DNA of 64,000 bases, from contig NZ_AKJK01000043.1 of NCBI RefSeq assembly GCF_000282375.1, positions 62,001 through 126,000 of the forward strand. Direction: 5' to 3'. A program made the position numbers and the translations under genes. The number at the start of each line of letters is the position of its first letter. Positions within the stretch are counted from its first letter, which is position 1. Of the stretch, positions 1 through 9,742 are shown one piece after another. The notes under the pieces were generated by a model, which was given only the letters and a program-made list of their open reading frames with translations, had not been told where the DNA came from and did not search any database. This DNA comes from Pseudomonas sp. GM50. GTDB lineage: Bacteria; Pseudomonadota; Gammaproteobacteria; Pseudomonadales; Pseudomonadaceae.

Positions 1-835
1 TGTCGCTGCCGTATTGCAGCTGGATTTCATGGCTCGACTCGGCGCTGGGACGGCGGCTGACCATGTCCAGCAGGCCGCCCGGCGGGGTCTGGCCGTAAAC
101 CGAAGAGGCCGGGCCGCGCAACAGGGCGAGGCGATCGAGGTTCCAGGTTTCCTGTTTCGGATTGGCGTACACGCCTTTTGGCAGTGGCAGGCCATCGAGG
201 AATTGCGTCGGTTCGAACCCGCGCACGAGCAACCAGTCGGCGCGGGTATCGCTGCCGTAGCTGCTGGCGACGATGCCAGGCATGTAGCGCACGGCGTCAT
301 CGAGGTTTTGCACACCGCGATCTTCCATTTGCTGGCGGGTGGCGACGGAAATCGAACGCGGCGCTTCAACCAGCGCGGTGTCGGTCTTGGTGCCTGCGGC
401 GGTGCGCGTGGCAACGTAACCTTCGACCGGGCTCCAGGCAGTTTCCGCATTTTCCAGGCCAATGACGGCGGTTTCCGGCAAGGCCATCACACCTTCGGGC
501 ACGGCCACCAGGCTGTAGGTGCCGGCGCTGCTTTGTTCCAGTTGCAGGCCGGTGCCGCGCAAGGCTTCTCGCAGGGCGCCGGTGGCGTCGAACTGACCCT
601 TCACCGGGGCCGAGGTCTTGCCCGCCGCCAGCGATGGATTCAACGACAGCGCCAGGCCGGCCTGGCTGGCAATCTGATTCAGGGTGCTGGCCAATGGCGC
701 AGCGGGCAGGTTGTAGGCGCGAACGCTGGACGCCTGTTCAGCGGCGATCAGTTGGCTGCTGGCCAGAGGGGCGCAAAGGGCAATGGCGACCGCCAGCAAA
801 CGGGGGCGCAACACGGTGTCTAGCGAACGGGACAT
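1..835 (-). CDS. TonB-dependent siderophore receptor, N-terminal part (runs off the left edge)
   Basis: Outer-membrane ferric-siderophore receptor of the FpvA/FecA type. My translation from the ATG at 835 gives a signal peptide (about residues 1-32), then a secretin/TonB short N-terminal signalling domain (about 35-115), then the start of the plug domain with the typical stretches APRSISV, DAVRYMPGI, RGFEPTQFLDG and LLRGPASSVYGQ. The STN domain means it can signal to the FecR/FecI pair encoded just upstream. AGGAG sits seven bases before the ATG. The beta-barrel lies outside the window, so the ligand cannot be named. Confidence 0.93.
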   Translation of the reverse strand, partial: MSRSLDTVLRPRLLAVAIALCAPLASSQLIAAEQASSVRAYNLPAAPLASTLNQIASQAGLALSLNPSLAAGKTSAPVKGQFDATGALREALRGTGLQLEQSSAGTYSLVAVPEGVMALPETAVIGLENAETAWSPVEGYVATRTAAGTKTDTALVEAPRSISVATRQQMEDRGVQNLDDAVRYMPGIVASSYGSDTRADWLLVRGFEPTQFLDGLPLPKGVYANPKQETWNLDRLALLRGPASSVYGQTPPGGLLDMVSRRPSAESSHEIQLQYGSD

Positions 836-977
836 ACAGCGGCTCCTGAATGGAAATATTTCTCAATTGCCTAGGTGCCGGACGAGAATTCAAAAGTGAT
901 AGGGGTGGATGAAAATAATTTCGATTCAGTTATTGGTCTGAGCCCGGATTCGGGATCTGGGGTGTTTGTACGGGCCT

Positions 978-1061
978 CTTCGCGGGCAAGCCTCGCTCCT
1001 ACGGTTATCGGGTGCGGCGAATAATGCACGCATCCTGTAGGAGCGAGGCTTGCCCGCGAAG
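978..1061. repeat. REP/REPIN pair, class A
   Basis: Two inverted copies of the GC-rich palindrome GTAGGAGCGAGGCTTGCCCG (extended to CGAAG) facing each other between the receptor and fecR. The same element recurs at nine other places in this window, always between genes. Such pairs in fluorescent pseudomonads are mobilised by RAYT transposases; none is present here. Confidence 0.9.
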
Positions 1062-1085
1062 GCGGCGGATCAGGCGCAGTGCCTT

Positions 1086-2060
1086 TTAGGGCTTGGCCTC
1101 AGTCTTCGCCGCGACCGTTACCCACCATGGCGTGTGCTGTTCGATCTGCACCGGCAGGGTCGGTAAAAGTGCACTCAGCGCCTTGTCGGTATCGTTCAAG
1201 GGGAAGCTGCCGGTGATGCGCAGGTCGGCGACCTCTGGCGTGACGCCAAGATGCCCGCGACGATAGCGGCCGAGCTCATGGACCAGATCCTCCAATCGCG
1301 CGTTGTCCACCACCAGCATGCCGCGGGTCCAGGCATCGGCGCCAAGGTTGAGGGCGATGATGGGGCCCAGGCCATTGCTGCGCATCAGCACTTGCTGGCC
1401 TTCGCGCAGGATCTGTTCCTCGGGGCTCGATTCGGGATGGGCGGCTACCGCTGATTGCAACACGCTCAGGCGCGTGCCTTGGTCTTCACGCTTGACCAGG
1501 AACCGTGTCCCCAGTGCTCGCATGCTGCCTTCGCGAGTTTCGACGATAAACGGTCGGGCATCGCCATGGCCGGTTTCGACGAGGATTTCCCCTTCCTGAA
1601 GGACGATCAGCCGCTGCTTCTCATCGAAACGCACATCCACTGCGCTGTGGGTGTTGAGGTTGATCTGCGTGCCGTCGGTCAGGCGCAGGGTGCGCTGCTC
1701 GCCGGTGGCGGTGCGCTGGTCGGCCAGCCAATAGTCGATGGGCAGATAACGATCACCGACGAACAGCGCCAGGCCGATCACCGCGACGACGCTGGCCAGA
1801 CCGCTGCCGAGCTTGCGCACCCGTCGCCGGATGCTTTCGCGCGATTGCAGCAGGGCAGTGCGGGCCGGGCCATTGGCGACGCTGAAACGCTGGTCGAGCA
1901 TGCCCAACTGACGCCACGCCCGAGCATGTTCTTCGTGGGCTGCGTGCCATTTGGCAAACTCTTCGCGCTCGACCGCGTTGCCGGAATCCAGCGACAGTTG
2001 CCAGGCAATCGCGGCATCCAGCACTTGTGCCGACACGGGTTTGGAGCTGACCGGGCTCAT
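1086..2060 (-). CDS. fecR: FecR-family anti-sigma/sigma-regulator
   Basis: Inner-membrane regulator that passes the signal from a loaded TonB receptor to its ECF sigma factor. Residues 1-70 form the cytoplasmic DUF4880/anti-sigma domain (WQLSLDSG, WHAAHEEHARAW), a single membrane segment lies at about 85-105 (SVVAVIGLALFVG), and the periplasmic FecR domain follows (TGEQRTLRLTDGTQINLNTHS, about 122-215) with a C-terminal STN-like part. At 324 aa it has normal length. It overlaps the sigma factor gene by four bases, so the two are translationally coupled, and the receptor is transcribed next in the same direction. Confidence 0.93.
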   Translation of the reverse strand: MSPVSSKPVSAQVLDAAIAWQLSLDSGNAVEREEFAKWHAAHEEHARAWRQLGMLDQRFSVANGPARTALLQSRESIRRRVRKLGSGLASVVAVIGLALFVGDRYLPIDYWLADQRTATGEQRTLRLTDGTQINLNTHSAVDVRFDEKQRLIVLQEGEILVETGHGDARPFIVETREGSMRALGTRFLVKREDQGTRLSVLQSAVAAHPESSPEEQILREGQQVLMRSNGLGPIIALNLGADAWTRGMLVVDNARLEDLVHELGRYRRGHLGVTPEVADLRITGSFPLNDTDKALSALLPTLPVQIEQHTPWWVTVAAKTEAKP

Positions 2061-2575
2061 ACCGGCTCACCGTACAACGCGATGTAGCACTGACGAATGC
2101 CCTGGGCCAGGTACTGACGAACCCGCGGCACCGACACCCCCAGACGCTCGGCGATTTCTGCGTGGCCGAGACCATCGAGACGGTTATAGAGAAACGCCGC
2201 CCGGGCCTTGCTCGAGAGCTTGCCCAGCAGGCGATCGATGGCTTTGAGGTCTTCGAGGATCAGTTGCTGTTCTTCCACAGACGGCTGTTCGCCTTCGGGG
2301 ATCAGCATCAATTCGGTGAGGTAGGCCTGTTCCAGGGCGGCGCGACGGAAATAGTCGAACAGCAGGCCCTTGGCGATCGCCACCAGAAACGCCCGGGGTT
2401 CGCGAGGCGCCTGCAGTTCATCACGGCCCAGCAAGCGCACGAACGTGTCCTGGCTCAGGTCTTCGGCCCGTTGCGGGCAAGCCACGTTGCGCCGTAGCCA
2501 GGCCAATAGCCAACCGCGATGGTCGCGATACAACGCACCAACGAGCTCACTGTGAGGGCTTTGGACTGACGACAC
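2057..2575 (-). CDS. fecI: ECF sigma factor, FecI type
   Basis: Extracytoplasmic-function RNA polymerase sigma factor, 172 aa. Region 2 (YRDHRGWLLAWLRRN, QDTFVRLL) and region 4 (LDGLGHAEIAERLGVSVPRVRQYLAQG helix-turn-helix) are both intact, without extra C-terminal domains. It should direct transcription of the receptor gene when FecR releases or activates it. It is the first gene of the fecI-fecR-receptor set, and a Fur-box-like sequence lies about 30 bases upstream of its start, in line with induction by iron starvation. Confidence 0.94.
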   Translation of the reverse strand: MSSVQSPHSELVGALYRDHRGWLLAWLRRNVACPQRAEDLSQDTFVRLLGRDELQAPREPRAFLVAIAKGLLFDYFRRAALEQAYLTELMLIPEGEQPSVEEQQLILEDLKAIDRLLGKLSSKARAAFLYNRLDGLGHAEIAERLGVSVPRVRQYLAQGIRQCYIALYGEPV

Positions 2576-2601
2576 GCAACATCACCGAATGGGAAGTGTT
2601 A

Positions 2602-2620
2602 AGTAACGAGAATTGTTCGC
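2602..2620. promoter_or_regulatory. Candidate Fur box upstream of fecI
   Basis: TAACGAGAATTGTTCGC (2604-2620) matches 11 of 17 positions of the Fur consensus core TAATGATAATCATTATC by eye. It lies in the promoter region of fecI (start at 2575 on the minus strand), where iron-responsive sigma genes normally have this operator. Confidence 0.55.
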
Positions 2621-2701
2621 GATTGTGGCAGAGGCGGGGGAGGTAAGCAATTGGCGCTGGTCGGGTGGTTTTGGCTATGCGATTTGGAGTCGAGCGCAAT
2701 C

Positions 2702-2825
2702 CTGTGGCGAGGGGGCTTGCCCCCGTCCGGCTGCACAGCAGTCGTAAAACCGACGAATGCGGTCTCTATGGCGAAATGCAGGGGGCCGCTTCGCAACCCA
2801 ACGGGGGCAAGCCCCCTCGCCACAG
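2702..2825. repeat. Palindromic intergenic repeat, class B
   Basis: Long inverted repeat whose arms are CTGTGGCGAGGGGGCTTGCC and its complement, about 120 bases end to end, between fecI and the exonuclease gene. A second near-identical element is at 6227-6347. It is a different family from the class A REP. Confidence 0.85.
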
Positions 2826-2826
2826 A

Positions 2827-3534
2827 TCAGAGCGAAGGCGCTTGCCGCCGCCGCTTCCACTGACTCAGCCGCTGCTGCAAATTCAACGGGCTATGAATCT
2901 GCTGTTGTCGCGCCCGGCTGAACAAGATCAGCACCAATTCCGCCGTCGCCAACGCATCGGCACTGGCGTTATGCCGTTCGAAAACCTCCAGCTTGAACCA
3001 GTCGATCCACTCGTCCAGCCCGGCCTCGCGAATATGTGCCTGTGGGCAAAGCAATGGCGCGATGTCGGCCACATCCAGAAACGGATGCTGCAATTTGTAG
3101 CCCAGATGTTCTTTCAGCGCCCGCCCCAGCATGTGCTGGTCGAATGGCGCATGAAAGGCCAGCACCGGACTGTCGCCGACGAACTCCATGAACTCGAGCA
3201 AGGCTTGCGCGGGGTCGCTGCCGGCGGCGATGGCGCTCGGGCCCAGACCGTGAATCAACACGCTGGGGCCGAGTTTGAGTTCGGAGCATTGCAGCGTGCG
3301 TTCGAATTGCTGGCTGAAATCGATCGCCCCGTCCTCGATCACCACCGCACCGATGGACAATAGCCGGTCCTTATTCAGGTTCAGCCCGGTGGTTTCCAGG
3401 TCGAGTACCACCCAGCGTTGCTCGCGCAGGCTGCAATCACCCAGCTCGGCCACGGCCGGCAAGTGCTCCAGACGTTGTTGCAGTTCACCCGGCAAAATGG
3501 GGCCGACCGGACGCAGCCATGAAAACAGGCTCAT
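2827..3534 (-). CDS. DnaQ-like DEDDh 3'-5' exonuclease
   Basis: Exonuclease of the DNA polymerase III epsilon family, 235 aa. ExoI is VVLDLETTGLN (Asp/Glu pair, about residues 43-53), ExoII is LAFHAPFDQHML (about 129-140) and ExoIII is RHNASADALATAE (His and Asp of a DEDDh active site, about 188-200). There is no polymerase-binding or UvrC-like extension, so this is a stand-alone exonuclease. It overlaps the upstream CBS/nucleotidyltransferase gene by four bases; this two-gene unit is common in Pseudomonas. The nucleic-acid substrate cannot be told from sequence. Confidence 0.9.
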   Translation of the reverse strand: MSLFSWLRPVGPILPGELQQRLEHLPAVAELGDCSLREQRWVVLDLETTGLNLNKDRLLSIGAVVIEDGAIDFSQQFERTLQCSELKLGPSVLIHGLGPSAIAAGSDPAQALLEFMEFVGDSPVLAFHAPFDQHMLGRALKEHLGYKLQHPFLDVADIAPLLCPQAHIREAGLDEWIDWFKLEVFERHNASADALATAELVLILFSRARQQQIHSPLNLQQRLSQWKRRRQAPSL

Positions 3535-5471
3535 AGCTGATACCGCAGGGTCAGGCTGCTTTGCAGGCGTTGTGCCTGGCGCAGGGATTCACGCAGGATG
3601 CGTCGGTCCAGATGATTAAGGCTGTCGGGATCGACGCGGTTGGAGTAAGGCAAATTCTCTCGGGTCTGTAGCTGATGTTGCTGCATGCGGGTTTGCTGGA
3701 TGAAGTGATAGGCCTCTTCATAGGCAGCACCATCCAACTTCTCGATGACCTCTTTTTCCACCAATTGGCGAAAGCGCTCCAGGGTATTGTTGGCGTCGAT
3801 ACCGTGGGCCAAGGCCAGCACTCGAGCGCCATCGACGAACGGGGTCAAGCCCTGGAATTTCAGGTCGAGGGTGGCTTTCTCGCCATTCTTGCGCGCCAGC
3901 ACGAATTCGCGGAAACGGCCTACGGGCGGACGGTTGCGCAGGGCGTTTTCGGCCATCATGCGTTGGAACAAGCGGTTGTCGCCGACCTGGTCGAGGATGC
4001 CCTGGCGCAGCTGCTCGCAGCCTCGCTCGTCACCCCAGACCACGCGCAGGTCGAAATAGATGCTCGACCCCAGGAGGTTTTCCGGTGTCGCCTCACGGAT
4101 AAACGCCGCAAAGCGTCGCGCCCATTCGGCCCGGGACAAACACAGCTCGGGGTTGCCGGCCATGATGTTGCCCTTGCACAGGGTGAAGCCGCACAACGCC
4201 AGGTTCTGATTGATCTGCTGGGCAATGGGCAGCAACTTGCCGCGAATCTCGGCGGCGTGGGCCGCGTCGCGGGCTTCGAACAGAATGCCGTTGTCCTGAT
4301 CAGTGTGCAGCGTCTGCTCGCGGCGGCCTTCGCTGCCGAAACACAGCCAACTGAACGGCACGCCGGGGTCACCCTTTTCTGCGAGCACCAGTTCGATCAC
4401 CCGGCACACGGTGTGGTCGTTGAGCAGGGTGATGATGTGGGTGATCTGGGTCGAGGATGCTCCGTGCGCCAGCATCCGCTCCACCAATTGGCCGATCTCG
4501 CCGCGCATCGCCACCAGGTTTTCCAGCTTCTGGGCACTGCGAATAGTCCGCGCCAGATGCACCAGATCGACCCGTTGCAGGGAAAACAGGTCGCGTTCCG
4601 AGACCACGCCGCACAGGCGCTGGTCCTTGACCAGGCAGACGTGGGCGATATGGCGCTCGGTCATGGCAATCGCAGCGTCGAAGGCGCTGTGGTCCGGCGT
4701 CAGGTAAAACGGCGCCCGGGTCATATGCCCTTCAATGGACTCATTGAAATCGCTGGTGCCGTTGGCCACCACATGTCGCAAGTCGCGCAGGGTGAAAATG
4801 CCCAGCGGCGCCTTTTGCTCATCGACCACCACGATGCTGCCGACTTGCTGATCGTGCATCAGCGTCACGGCTTCACGCAGGGGCGTGATCGGGCTGCAGG
4901 TCACCGGGTGACGCATGGCCAGTTCGCCCAGCCGGGTATTGAGCGAGTACTGGGTGCCGAGGGTTTCCACGGCTTTTTGCTGAACTTGTTGATTGACCTG
5001 ATCCAGCAAACTGCTGACACCGCGTAGGGAAAAGTCGCGAAACGGGCTGGAAAGTGCGAACAGTTTGATGAACGCCAGCTTATTCAGCTGTAGGCAAAAG
5101 GTATCTTCGGCCGCCAGATGTTCGGTGCGAGTCGCCCGTTCCCCCAGTAGCGCGGCGAGGGGGAAACATTCGCCGGTGGTGATTTCGAAGGTGGTTTCGG
5201 TCCCGCCCTTGGCCGTGTGCGGACGTTCGCCTACGACCCGGCCCTGTTTGACGATGTAGAAATGCTCAACCGGGCCATCGGCAGGTTTGATGATGCTTTC
5301 GCCGGGGGCATAGAAACGTAGCTGACATTGCTCGACCAGATAGGCCAAGTGGGCGTTTTCCATCTGATTGAACGGCGGGAAGCGCTGTAGGAATTGCAAA
5401 GTACCCTGGATGTTCTGCAACACCGCGGTTTTCCCTGCCTGGGTGAAGGCGTCCGCTTTACTCATAACCAT
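3531..5471 (-). CDS. Cyclic-nucleotide-binding/CBS/DUF294 nucleotidyltransferase-like protein
   Basis: Cytoplasmic multidomain signalling protein, 646 aa from the ATG at 5471 (an ATG two codons later, at 5465, is equally possible; neither has a strong ribosome site). Residues 30-150 are a cNMP-binding-like domain, about 180-305 a CBS pair (HPVTCSPITPLREAV; HIAHVCLVKDQRLCGVVSERD), about 330-480 a DUF294 nucleotidyltransferase domain with CFGSEGRREQTLHTDQDNG containing the GS...R and DxD elements, and the rest the DUF294 C-terminal domain. The architecture suggests regulated nucleotidyl transfer or protein modification; the substrate is unknown. Coupled to the exonuclease gene. Confidence 0.88.
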   Translation of the reverse strand: MVMSKADAFTQAGKTAVLQNIQGTLQFLQRFPPFNQMENAHLAYLVEQCQLRFYAPGESIIKPADGPVEHFYIVKQGRVVGERPHTAKGGTETTFEITTGECFPLAALLGERATRTEHLAAEDTFCLQLNKLAFIKLFALSSPFRDFSLRGVSSLLDQVNQQVQQKAVETLGTQYSLNTRLGELAMRHPVTCSPITPLREAVTLMHDQQVGSIVVVDEQKAPLGIFTLRDLRHVVANGTSDFNESIEGHMTRAPFYLTPDHSAFDAAIAMTERHIAHVCLVKDQRLCGVVSERDLFSLQRVDLVHLARTIRSAQKLENLVAMRGEIGQLVERMLAHGASSTQITHIITLLNDHTVCRVIELVLAEKGDPGVPFSWLCFGSEGRREQTLHTDQDNGILFEARDAAHAAEIRGKLLPIAQQINQNLALCGFTLCKGNIMAGNPELCLSRAEWARRFAAFIREATPENLLGSSIYFDLRVVWGDERGCEQLRQGILDQVGDNRLFQRMMAENALRNRPPVGRFREFVLARKNGEKATLDLKFQGLTPFVDGARVLALAHGIDANNTLERFRQLVEKEVIEKLDGAAYEEAYHFIQQTRMQQHQLQTRENLPYSNRVDPDSLNHLDRRILRESLRQAQRLQSSLTLRYQL

Positions 5472-5735
5472 TACCGCAGTCTTTTTCTGATTGTTGTGTC
5501 GGATCGTTGTGTTAGATCGTTACAGGCATGGTCGGCCCCTAAGAGCAGGGTGCCCATTGGACGTAAGTCTAGGTAGGCAGTACCACCGTCGGAATATGGG
5601 AAATGTCTGACACAACTGAGGGAAAAACCTCCTACATTGTCTATTGGAAAAGTTTCCGACGAAGTGCACATTGAAGTCTGCTGAGCGATGTCTGACCACT
5701 GTGTCAGGGATCGAATCGAAAACGTTGAGAAAACC

Positions 5736-6182
5736 ATGTCCGACCACGATATTTTGAGTGATGCCGAGCGCGAAGCGCTCAGTGCCGTTATGTTGGAACC
5801 AGACTTGCCGCCGCAGCGGGTGCTGATCGTCGATGACGATAAGGACTCCAGGGAATTGCTGTCGGAAATTCTGGGGCTGGACGGCATTCACTGCATGATG
5901 GCGGCCAGTGGCGAAACGGCGCTCAAATTGCTGGAGACGAAGTCATCAATCGGGCTGGTGATTACCGACCTGCGGATGGGGCACGTTGATGGTCTGGAAC
6001 TGATCCGTCAGGTGCGGGAGTCGGCTCGTGCGGCATTGCCGATCATCATCGTCTCCGGCGACGCCGACGTGAAGGATGCGATCGAAGCCATGCACTTGCA
6101 CGTAGTGGACTTTCTGCTCAAGCCCATCGATAGCGGCAAACTGCTTGAATTGGTCAAGCATGAGCTGGGGATGGATGTGTAG
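5736..6182 (+). CDS. Stand-alone response regulator receiver protein
   Basis: Single receiver domain of 148 aa with no output domain. The acidic cluster is VDDDKDS, the phospho-acceptor Asp is in ITDLRMG, the conserved Thr/Ser is in IVSGD and the Lys in LLKPID. It probably acts by protein-protein contact as in CheY-like or phosphorelay proteins. I chose the ATG at 5736 because an ATG at 5688 would add 16 residues that do not belong to the fold. No histidine kinase gene is adjacent. It is divergent from the CBS/nucleotidyltransferase gene with 264 bases between them, in which I see no other gene. Confidence 0.88.
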   Translation: MSDHDILSDAEREALSAVMLEPDLPPQRVLIVDDDKDSRELLSEILGLDGIHCMMAASGETALKLLETKSSIGLVITDLRMGHVDGLELIRQVRESARAALPIIIVSGDADVKDAIEAMHLHVVDFLLKPIDSGKLLELVKHELGMDV

Positions 6183-6226
6183 CAGCTCTCAGTTGCGGCG
6201 AGGGGCTGTTGTGGCAAGGGGGCTGT

Positions 6227-6347
6227 TGTGGCGAGGGGGCTTGCCCCCGTTCGGCTGCGCAGCAGTCGTAGATTCTGCCGATGCAGTGTACGAAAGAATG
6301 TATGGGGCCGCTTCGCGACCCAACGGGGGCAAGCCCCCTCGCCACAG
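6227..6347. repeat. Palindromic intergenic repeat, class B, with partial copies at both ends
   Basis: Second copy of the class B element (arms start TGTGGCGAGGGGGCTTGCCC). Truncated extra arms are visible just outside it at 6207-6220 (TGTTGTGGCAAGGG) and 6349-6361 (ACCTCGCCACAGG), as if a copy had inserted into, or duplicated beside, an older one. Confidence 0.85.
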
Positions 6348-6377
6348 GACCTCGCCACAGGAATAGCATGCACAAAT

Positions 6378-6412
6378 AAAAAAGCCCTGATCTTTCGATC
6401 AGGGCTTTTTCA
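6378..6412 (-). terminator. Rho-independent terminator of glcB
   Basis: Perfect stem GCCCTGATC / GATCAGGGC with a four-base loop, flanked by A-runs and T-runs on both sides, so it can work in both directions. It lies 20 bases beyond the glcB stop. Confidence 0.9.
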
Positions 6413-6432
6413 CGTCCGACATCAGCGTTTAC

Positions 6433-8625
6433 TCAAAGGCCATTGGCAGCCTTGAACTCGCGACGACGACGGTGCAGAACCGGCTCGGTGTAGCCGTTCG
6501 GCTGTTTGGTACCTTCGACCACCAGTTCGACCGCCGCCTGGAAGGCGATGTTGCTGTCGAAGTTCGGTGCCAGCGGACGGTACAGCGGGTCGCTGGCGTT
6601 CTGACGGTCAACCACCGGCGCCATGCGCTTGAGGCTTTCCATCACCTGATCTTCAGTGACAATGCCGTGGCGCAGCCAGTTGGCGATGTGCTGGCTGGAA
6701 ATCCGCAGCGTCGCACGGTCTTCCATCAGGCCGACGTCATTGATATCCGGCACTTTCGAGCAGCCCACGCCTTGGTCGATCCAGCGCACCACGTAACCGA
6801 GAATGCCCTGGGCGTTGTTGTCCAGTTCGTTCTTGATCTGCTCCGCGGTCCAGTCCGGGTTGACGGCCAACGGGATGGTCAGTATGTCGTCCACCGAAGC
6901 GCGTGCGCGTTTGGCCAGTTCGGCCTGACGGGCGAACACGTCGACCTTGTGGTAATGCAGCGCGTGCAACGCGGCGGCAGTCGGCGATGGAACCCAGGCG
7001 GTGTTGGCACCCGCCATCGGGTGAGCGATTTTCTGTTCGAGCATCGCTGCCATCAGGTCCGGCATGGCCCACATGCCTTTACCGATCTGGGCGCGACCTT
7101 GCAGGCCGGTGCTCAGGCCGATGTCGACGTTCCAGTTCTCGTAGGCGCTGATCCACTTCTCAGCCTTCATGTCGGCCTTGCGCACCATTGGGCCGGCTTC
7201 CATGGAGGTATGGATTTCATCGCCGGTACGGTCGAGGAAGCCCGTGTTGATGAACACCACGCGCTCGGCGGCAGCCTTGATGCAGGCCTTGAGGTTGACC
7301 GTGGTACGGCGTTCCTCGTCCATGATCCCGACTTTGAGGGTGTTGCGCGGCAAATCGAGGACGTCTTCGATACGACCGAACAGCTCGTTGGTGAACGCAG
7401 CTTCTTCCGGGCCGTGCATCTTTGGTTTCACGATATAGACCGAGCCGGTGCGGCTGTTCTTGCGCGAGCTATTGCCGTTGAGGCTATGGATCGCCGCGAG
7501 GCAAGTCACCAGACCGTCGAGAATACCTTCCGGTACTTCGTTGCCGTCTTTATCGAGGATCGCGTCGATGGTCATCAGGTGACCGACGTTGCGCACGAAC
7601 AACAGCGAGCGACCGTGCAGGCTCAGTTCACTGCCATCGAGGGCGGTATAGGTGCGATCGGCGTTCATGGTGCGGGTAAAGGTCTGACCGCCCTTGGAGA
7701 CCTCTTCCGACAGATCGCCCTTCATCAGGCCGAGCCAGTTGCGGTAGATCACCACTTTGTCACCGGCATCGACGGCGGCGACCGAGTCTTCGCAGTCCAT
7801 GATGGTGGTCAGCGCGGCTTCCATCAGGATGTCTTTGACGCCGGCTGCATCGGTCTGGCCGACCGGGGTGCTGGCGTCGATCTGGATTTCGAAGTGCAGA
7901 CCGTTGTTCTTCAGCAGGATAGCGGTCGGAGCCGCCGCATCGCCGTGGAAACCGATCAGTTGCGCATCGTTGCGCAGGCCAGAACTCTTCAAAACAGAGT
8001 TGCTACCGCCTTTAAGGGCGACGACCAGTTTGCCGTCAACGATCTTGTAGCCGGTGGAATCGACGTGAGTGCCGGCAGCCAATGGCGCCGCTTCGTCGAG
8101 GAAGGCGCGGGCGAAGGCGATGACCTTGTCGCCGCGAACCTTGTTGTAGCCTTTGCCTTTTTCCGCGCCGTCCGCTTCGCTGATGGCGTCGGTGCCATAG
8201 AGCGCGTCATACAGCGAACCCCAGCGGGCGTTCGAGGCGTTGAGCGCGAAGCGTGCATTCATCACCGGCACCACCAGTTGTGGGCCGGCCATGCGGGCGA
8301 TTTCGTCATCGACGTTTTGTGTCGTTGCCTGGAAATCAGCCGCTTCTGGCAGCAGATAACCGATGTCTTGCAGGAAGGCTTTGTAGGCCACCGCATCGTG
8401 CGCAACACCTGCACGAGCCTGGTGCCAGGCATCGATACGAGCCTGGAAATCATCGCGTTTGGCGAGTAGGGCTTTGTTCTTCGGCGCCAGGTCATGGATG
8501 ACCTTGTCGGCACCGGCCCAGAACTTATCGGCGGTGAGGCCGGTACCGGGAATGGCTTCGTTGTTCACGAAGTCGAACAGGACTTTGGCGACCTGCAGGC
8601 CACCGACTTGAACGTGTTCAGTCAT
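6433..8625 (-). CDS. glcB: Malate synthase G
   Basis: Condenses glyoxylate and acetyl-CoA to malate in the glyoxylate shunt and during glycolate use; cytoplasmic and monomeric. The 730-residue length and the stretches [39 protein letters not shown] and [14 protein letters not shown] are those of isoform G. I start at the ATG at 8625 ([11 protein letters not shown]); an ATG four codons earlier (8637) is possible. It stands alone, with its own terminator downstream and no glc genes beside it, as usual in Pseudomonas. Confidence 0.97.
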   Translation of the reverse strand: MTEHVQVGGLQVAKVLFDFVNNEAIPGTGLTADKFWAGADKVIHDLAPKNKALLAKRDDFQARIDAWHQARAGVAHDAVAYKAFLQDIGYLLPEAADFQATTQNVDDEIARMAGPQLVVPVMNARFALNASNARWGSLYDALYGTDAISEADGAEKGKGYNKVRGDKVIAFARAFLDEAAPLAAGTHVDSTGYKIVDGKLVVALKGGSNSVLKSSGLRNDAQLIGFHGDAAAPTAILLKNNGLHFEIQIDASTPVGQTDAAGVKDILMEAALTTIMDCEDSVAAVDAGDKVVIYRNWLGLMKGDLSEEVSKGGQTFTRTMNADRTYTALDGSELSLHGRSLLFVRNVGHLMTIDAILDKDGNEVPEGILDGLVTCLAAIHSLNGNSSRKNSRTGSVYIVKPKMHGPEEAAFTNELFGRIEDVLDLPRNTLKVGIMDEERRTTVNLKACIKAAAERVVFINTGFLDRTGDEIHTSMEAGPMVRKADMKAEKWISAYENWNVDIGLSTGLQGRAQIGKGMWAMPDLMAAMLEQKIAHPMAGANTAWVPSPTAAALHALHYHKVDVFARQAELAKRARASVDDILTIPLAVNPDWTAEQIKNELDNNAQGILGYVVRWIDQGVGCSKVPDINDVGLMEDRATLRISSQHIANWLRHGIVTEDQVMESLKRMAPVVDRQNASDPLYRPLAPNFDSNIAFQAAVELVVEGTKQPNGYTEPVLHRRRREFKAANGL

Positions 8626-8637
8626 TGCTTGCCTCAC

Positions 8638-9027
8638 TCTGCTCAGCTATTTCGCTTTTCAGCTCTTCAATTTAACAATGAAGCCTCTGGCCATTTAAAC
8701 CACAAACCCATCTACCAGTACATGCCATTGCTGGCGGCTGGGTTCGATCCGATCAACGGCTTTGCGGCCTTGCTGACAGGGCTTTCAGGGGTTGCGACGG
8801 CACCTGCGGCAGACATCGATCCAGCGTTATGTAGTGCGCGCTGCGGCATACTACATGATGAATTGCGGTTGTGAAAATTAGACTAATTACGTCGTTCTGC
8901 GACCCCATGACGCATTGCAGTCATGTCGGGGAACGGGATGTTCTCAAAAAACTATTGGATTGTTCCAGTTAAATATAAAAACTTGTACACGATTTATGGT
9001 TCGGCAGGATTATTGGTGGTGCCCCAT
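8638..9027. other. Intergenic region upstream of glcB with an inverted repeat
   Basis: About 390 bases without a credible gene. ATGTAGT (8829-8835) and ACTACAT (8850-8856) form a perfect 7-base inverted repeat 14 bases apart, about 200 bases upstream of glcB on its promoter side. It could be an operator or a chance hairpin. Confidence 0.4.
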
Positions 9028-9115
9028 TCGCGGGCAAGCCTCGCTCCCACAGGGTTGGGGTAATCCACGATTATGGGAACGACGTGGACCTGTAGGCGTG
9101 AGGCTTGCCCGCGAA
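9028..9115. repeat. REP/REPIN pair, class A (diverged)
   Basis: Inverted pair of the class A palindrome. The right arm has changed to GTAGGCGTGAGGCTTGCCCG, so this copy is older or relaxed. Confidence 0.8.
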
Positions 9116-9219
9116 AGGGCCGGTCGATTCAACACACAATCGAATCTACTCCAGGCACCCATCAACCCTTGCCTATACTTGTTTTTCTATAACAAAAGTC
9201 ATGACCAGAGGGCTGCGCC

Positions 9220-9738
9220 ATGGACCATCTCGTACTCACTGTAATTGCTCCAGACAAGCCCGGGCAGGTCGAGCGCATTGCCCAGTGCATTGCCGAGCAC
9301 GGCGGTAACTGGCTGGAGAGCCGCATGTCGCGCATGGCCGGACAGTTCGCGGGGATTCTTCGGGTGGGTGTGCCGGCCGAGGCCTACGACGAACTGGTAG
9401 ACGCCCTACAGGGATTGTCGACCCAGGGGATTCGCGTACTGATTGCCGAAAGCAGCATTGAACAATCCTGCACCTGGAAGCCGATTGCCATGGAACTGGT
9501 GGGCAATGATCGTCCGGGCATTGTGCGAGACATTACGCGTTTGCTGAGCGAACAGGGGGTGAACCTGGAGCAATTGGTGACCGACGTTCGACCGGCGCCC
9601 ATGAGCAGCGAGCCGCTGTTCCATGCTGAGGCGATTCTCGCGGTGCCGCTGACCTTGTCGCTGGAGGTGCTGCAGTCACGCCTGGAAACCCTGGCGGACG
9701 ATCTGATGGTCGAATTGGTGCTGCGCAGCGAACCCTGA
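9220..9738 (+). CDS. gcvR: GcvR-like ACT-domain protein (glycine cleavage system repressor)
   Basis: 172 aa built of two ACT domains (LTVIAPDKPGQVERIAQCIAEHGGNW, about 5-30; MELVGNDRPGIVRDITRLLSEQGVNLEQL, about 90-118). In E. coli, GcvR binds GcvA and represses the glycine-cleavage operon when glycine is low. No gcvA or gcv genes are adjacent, so the role here is by family only. It is a single gene running rightwards. Confidence 0.85.
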   Translation: MDHLVLTVIAPDKPGQVERIAQCIAEHGGNWLESRMSRMAGQFAGILRVGVPAEAYDELVDALQGLSTQGIRVLIAESSIEQSCTWKPIAMELVGNDRPGIVRDITRLLSEQGVNLEQLVTDVRPAPMSSEPLFHAEAILAVPLTLSLEVLQSRLETLADDLMVELVLRSEP

Positions 9739-9742
9739 AAGG

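Noticed and set aside
14-823. Long plus-strand open frame of 269 codons
   Set aside because: It is the shadow of the TonB receptor on the minus strand, which has a signal peptide, STN and plug domains.
6472-8469. Plus-strand open frame of 665 codons
   Set aside because: Antisense to malate synthase G; no family features and composition typical of a GC-rich shadow frame.
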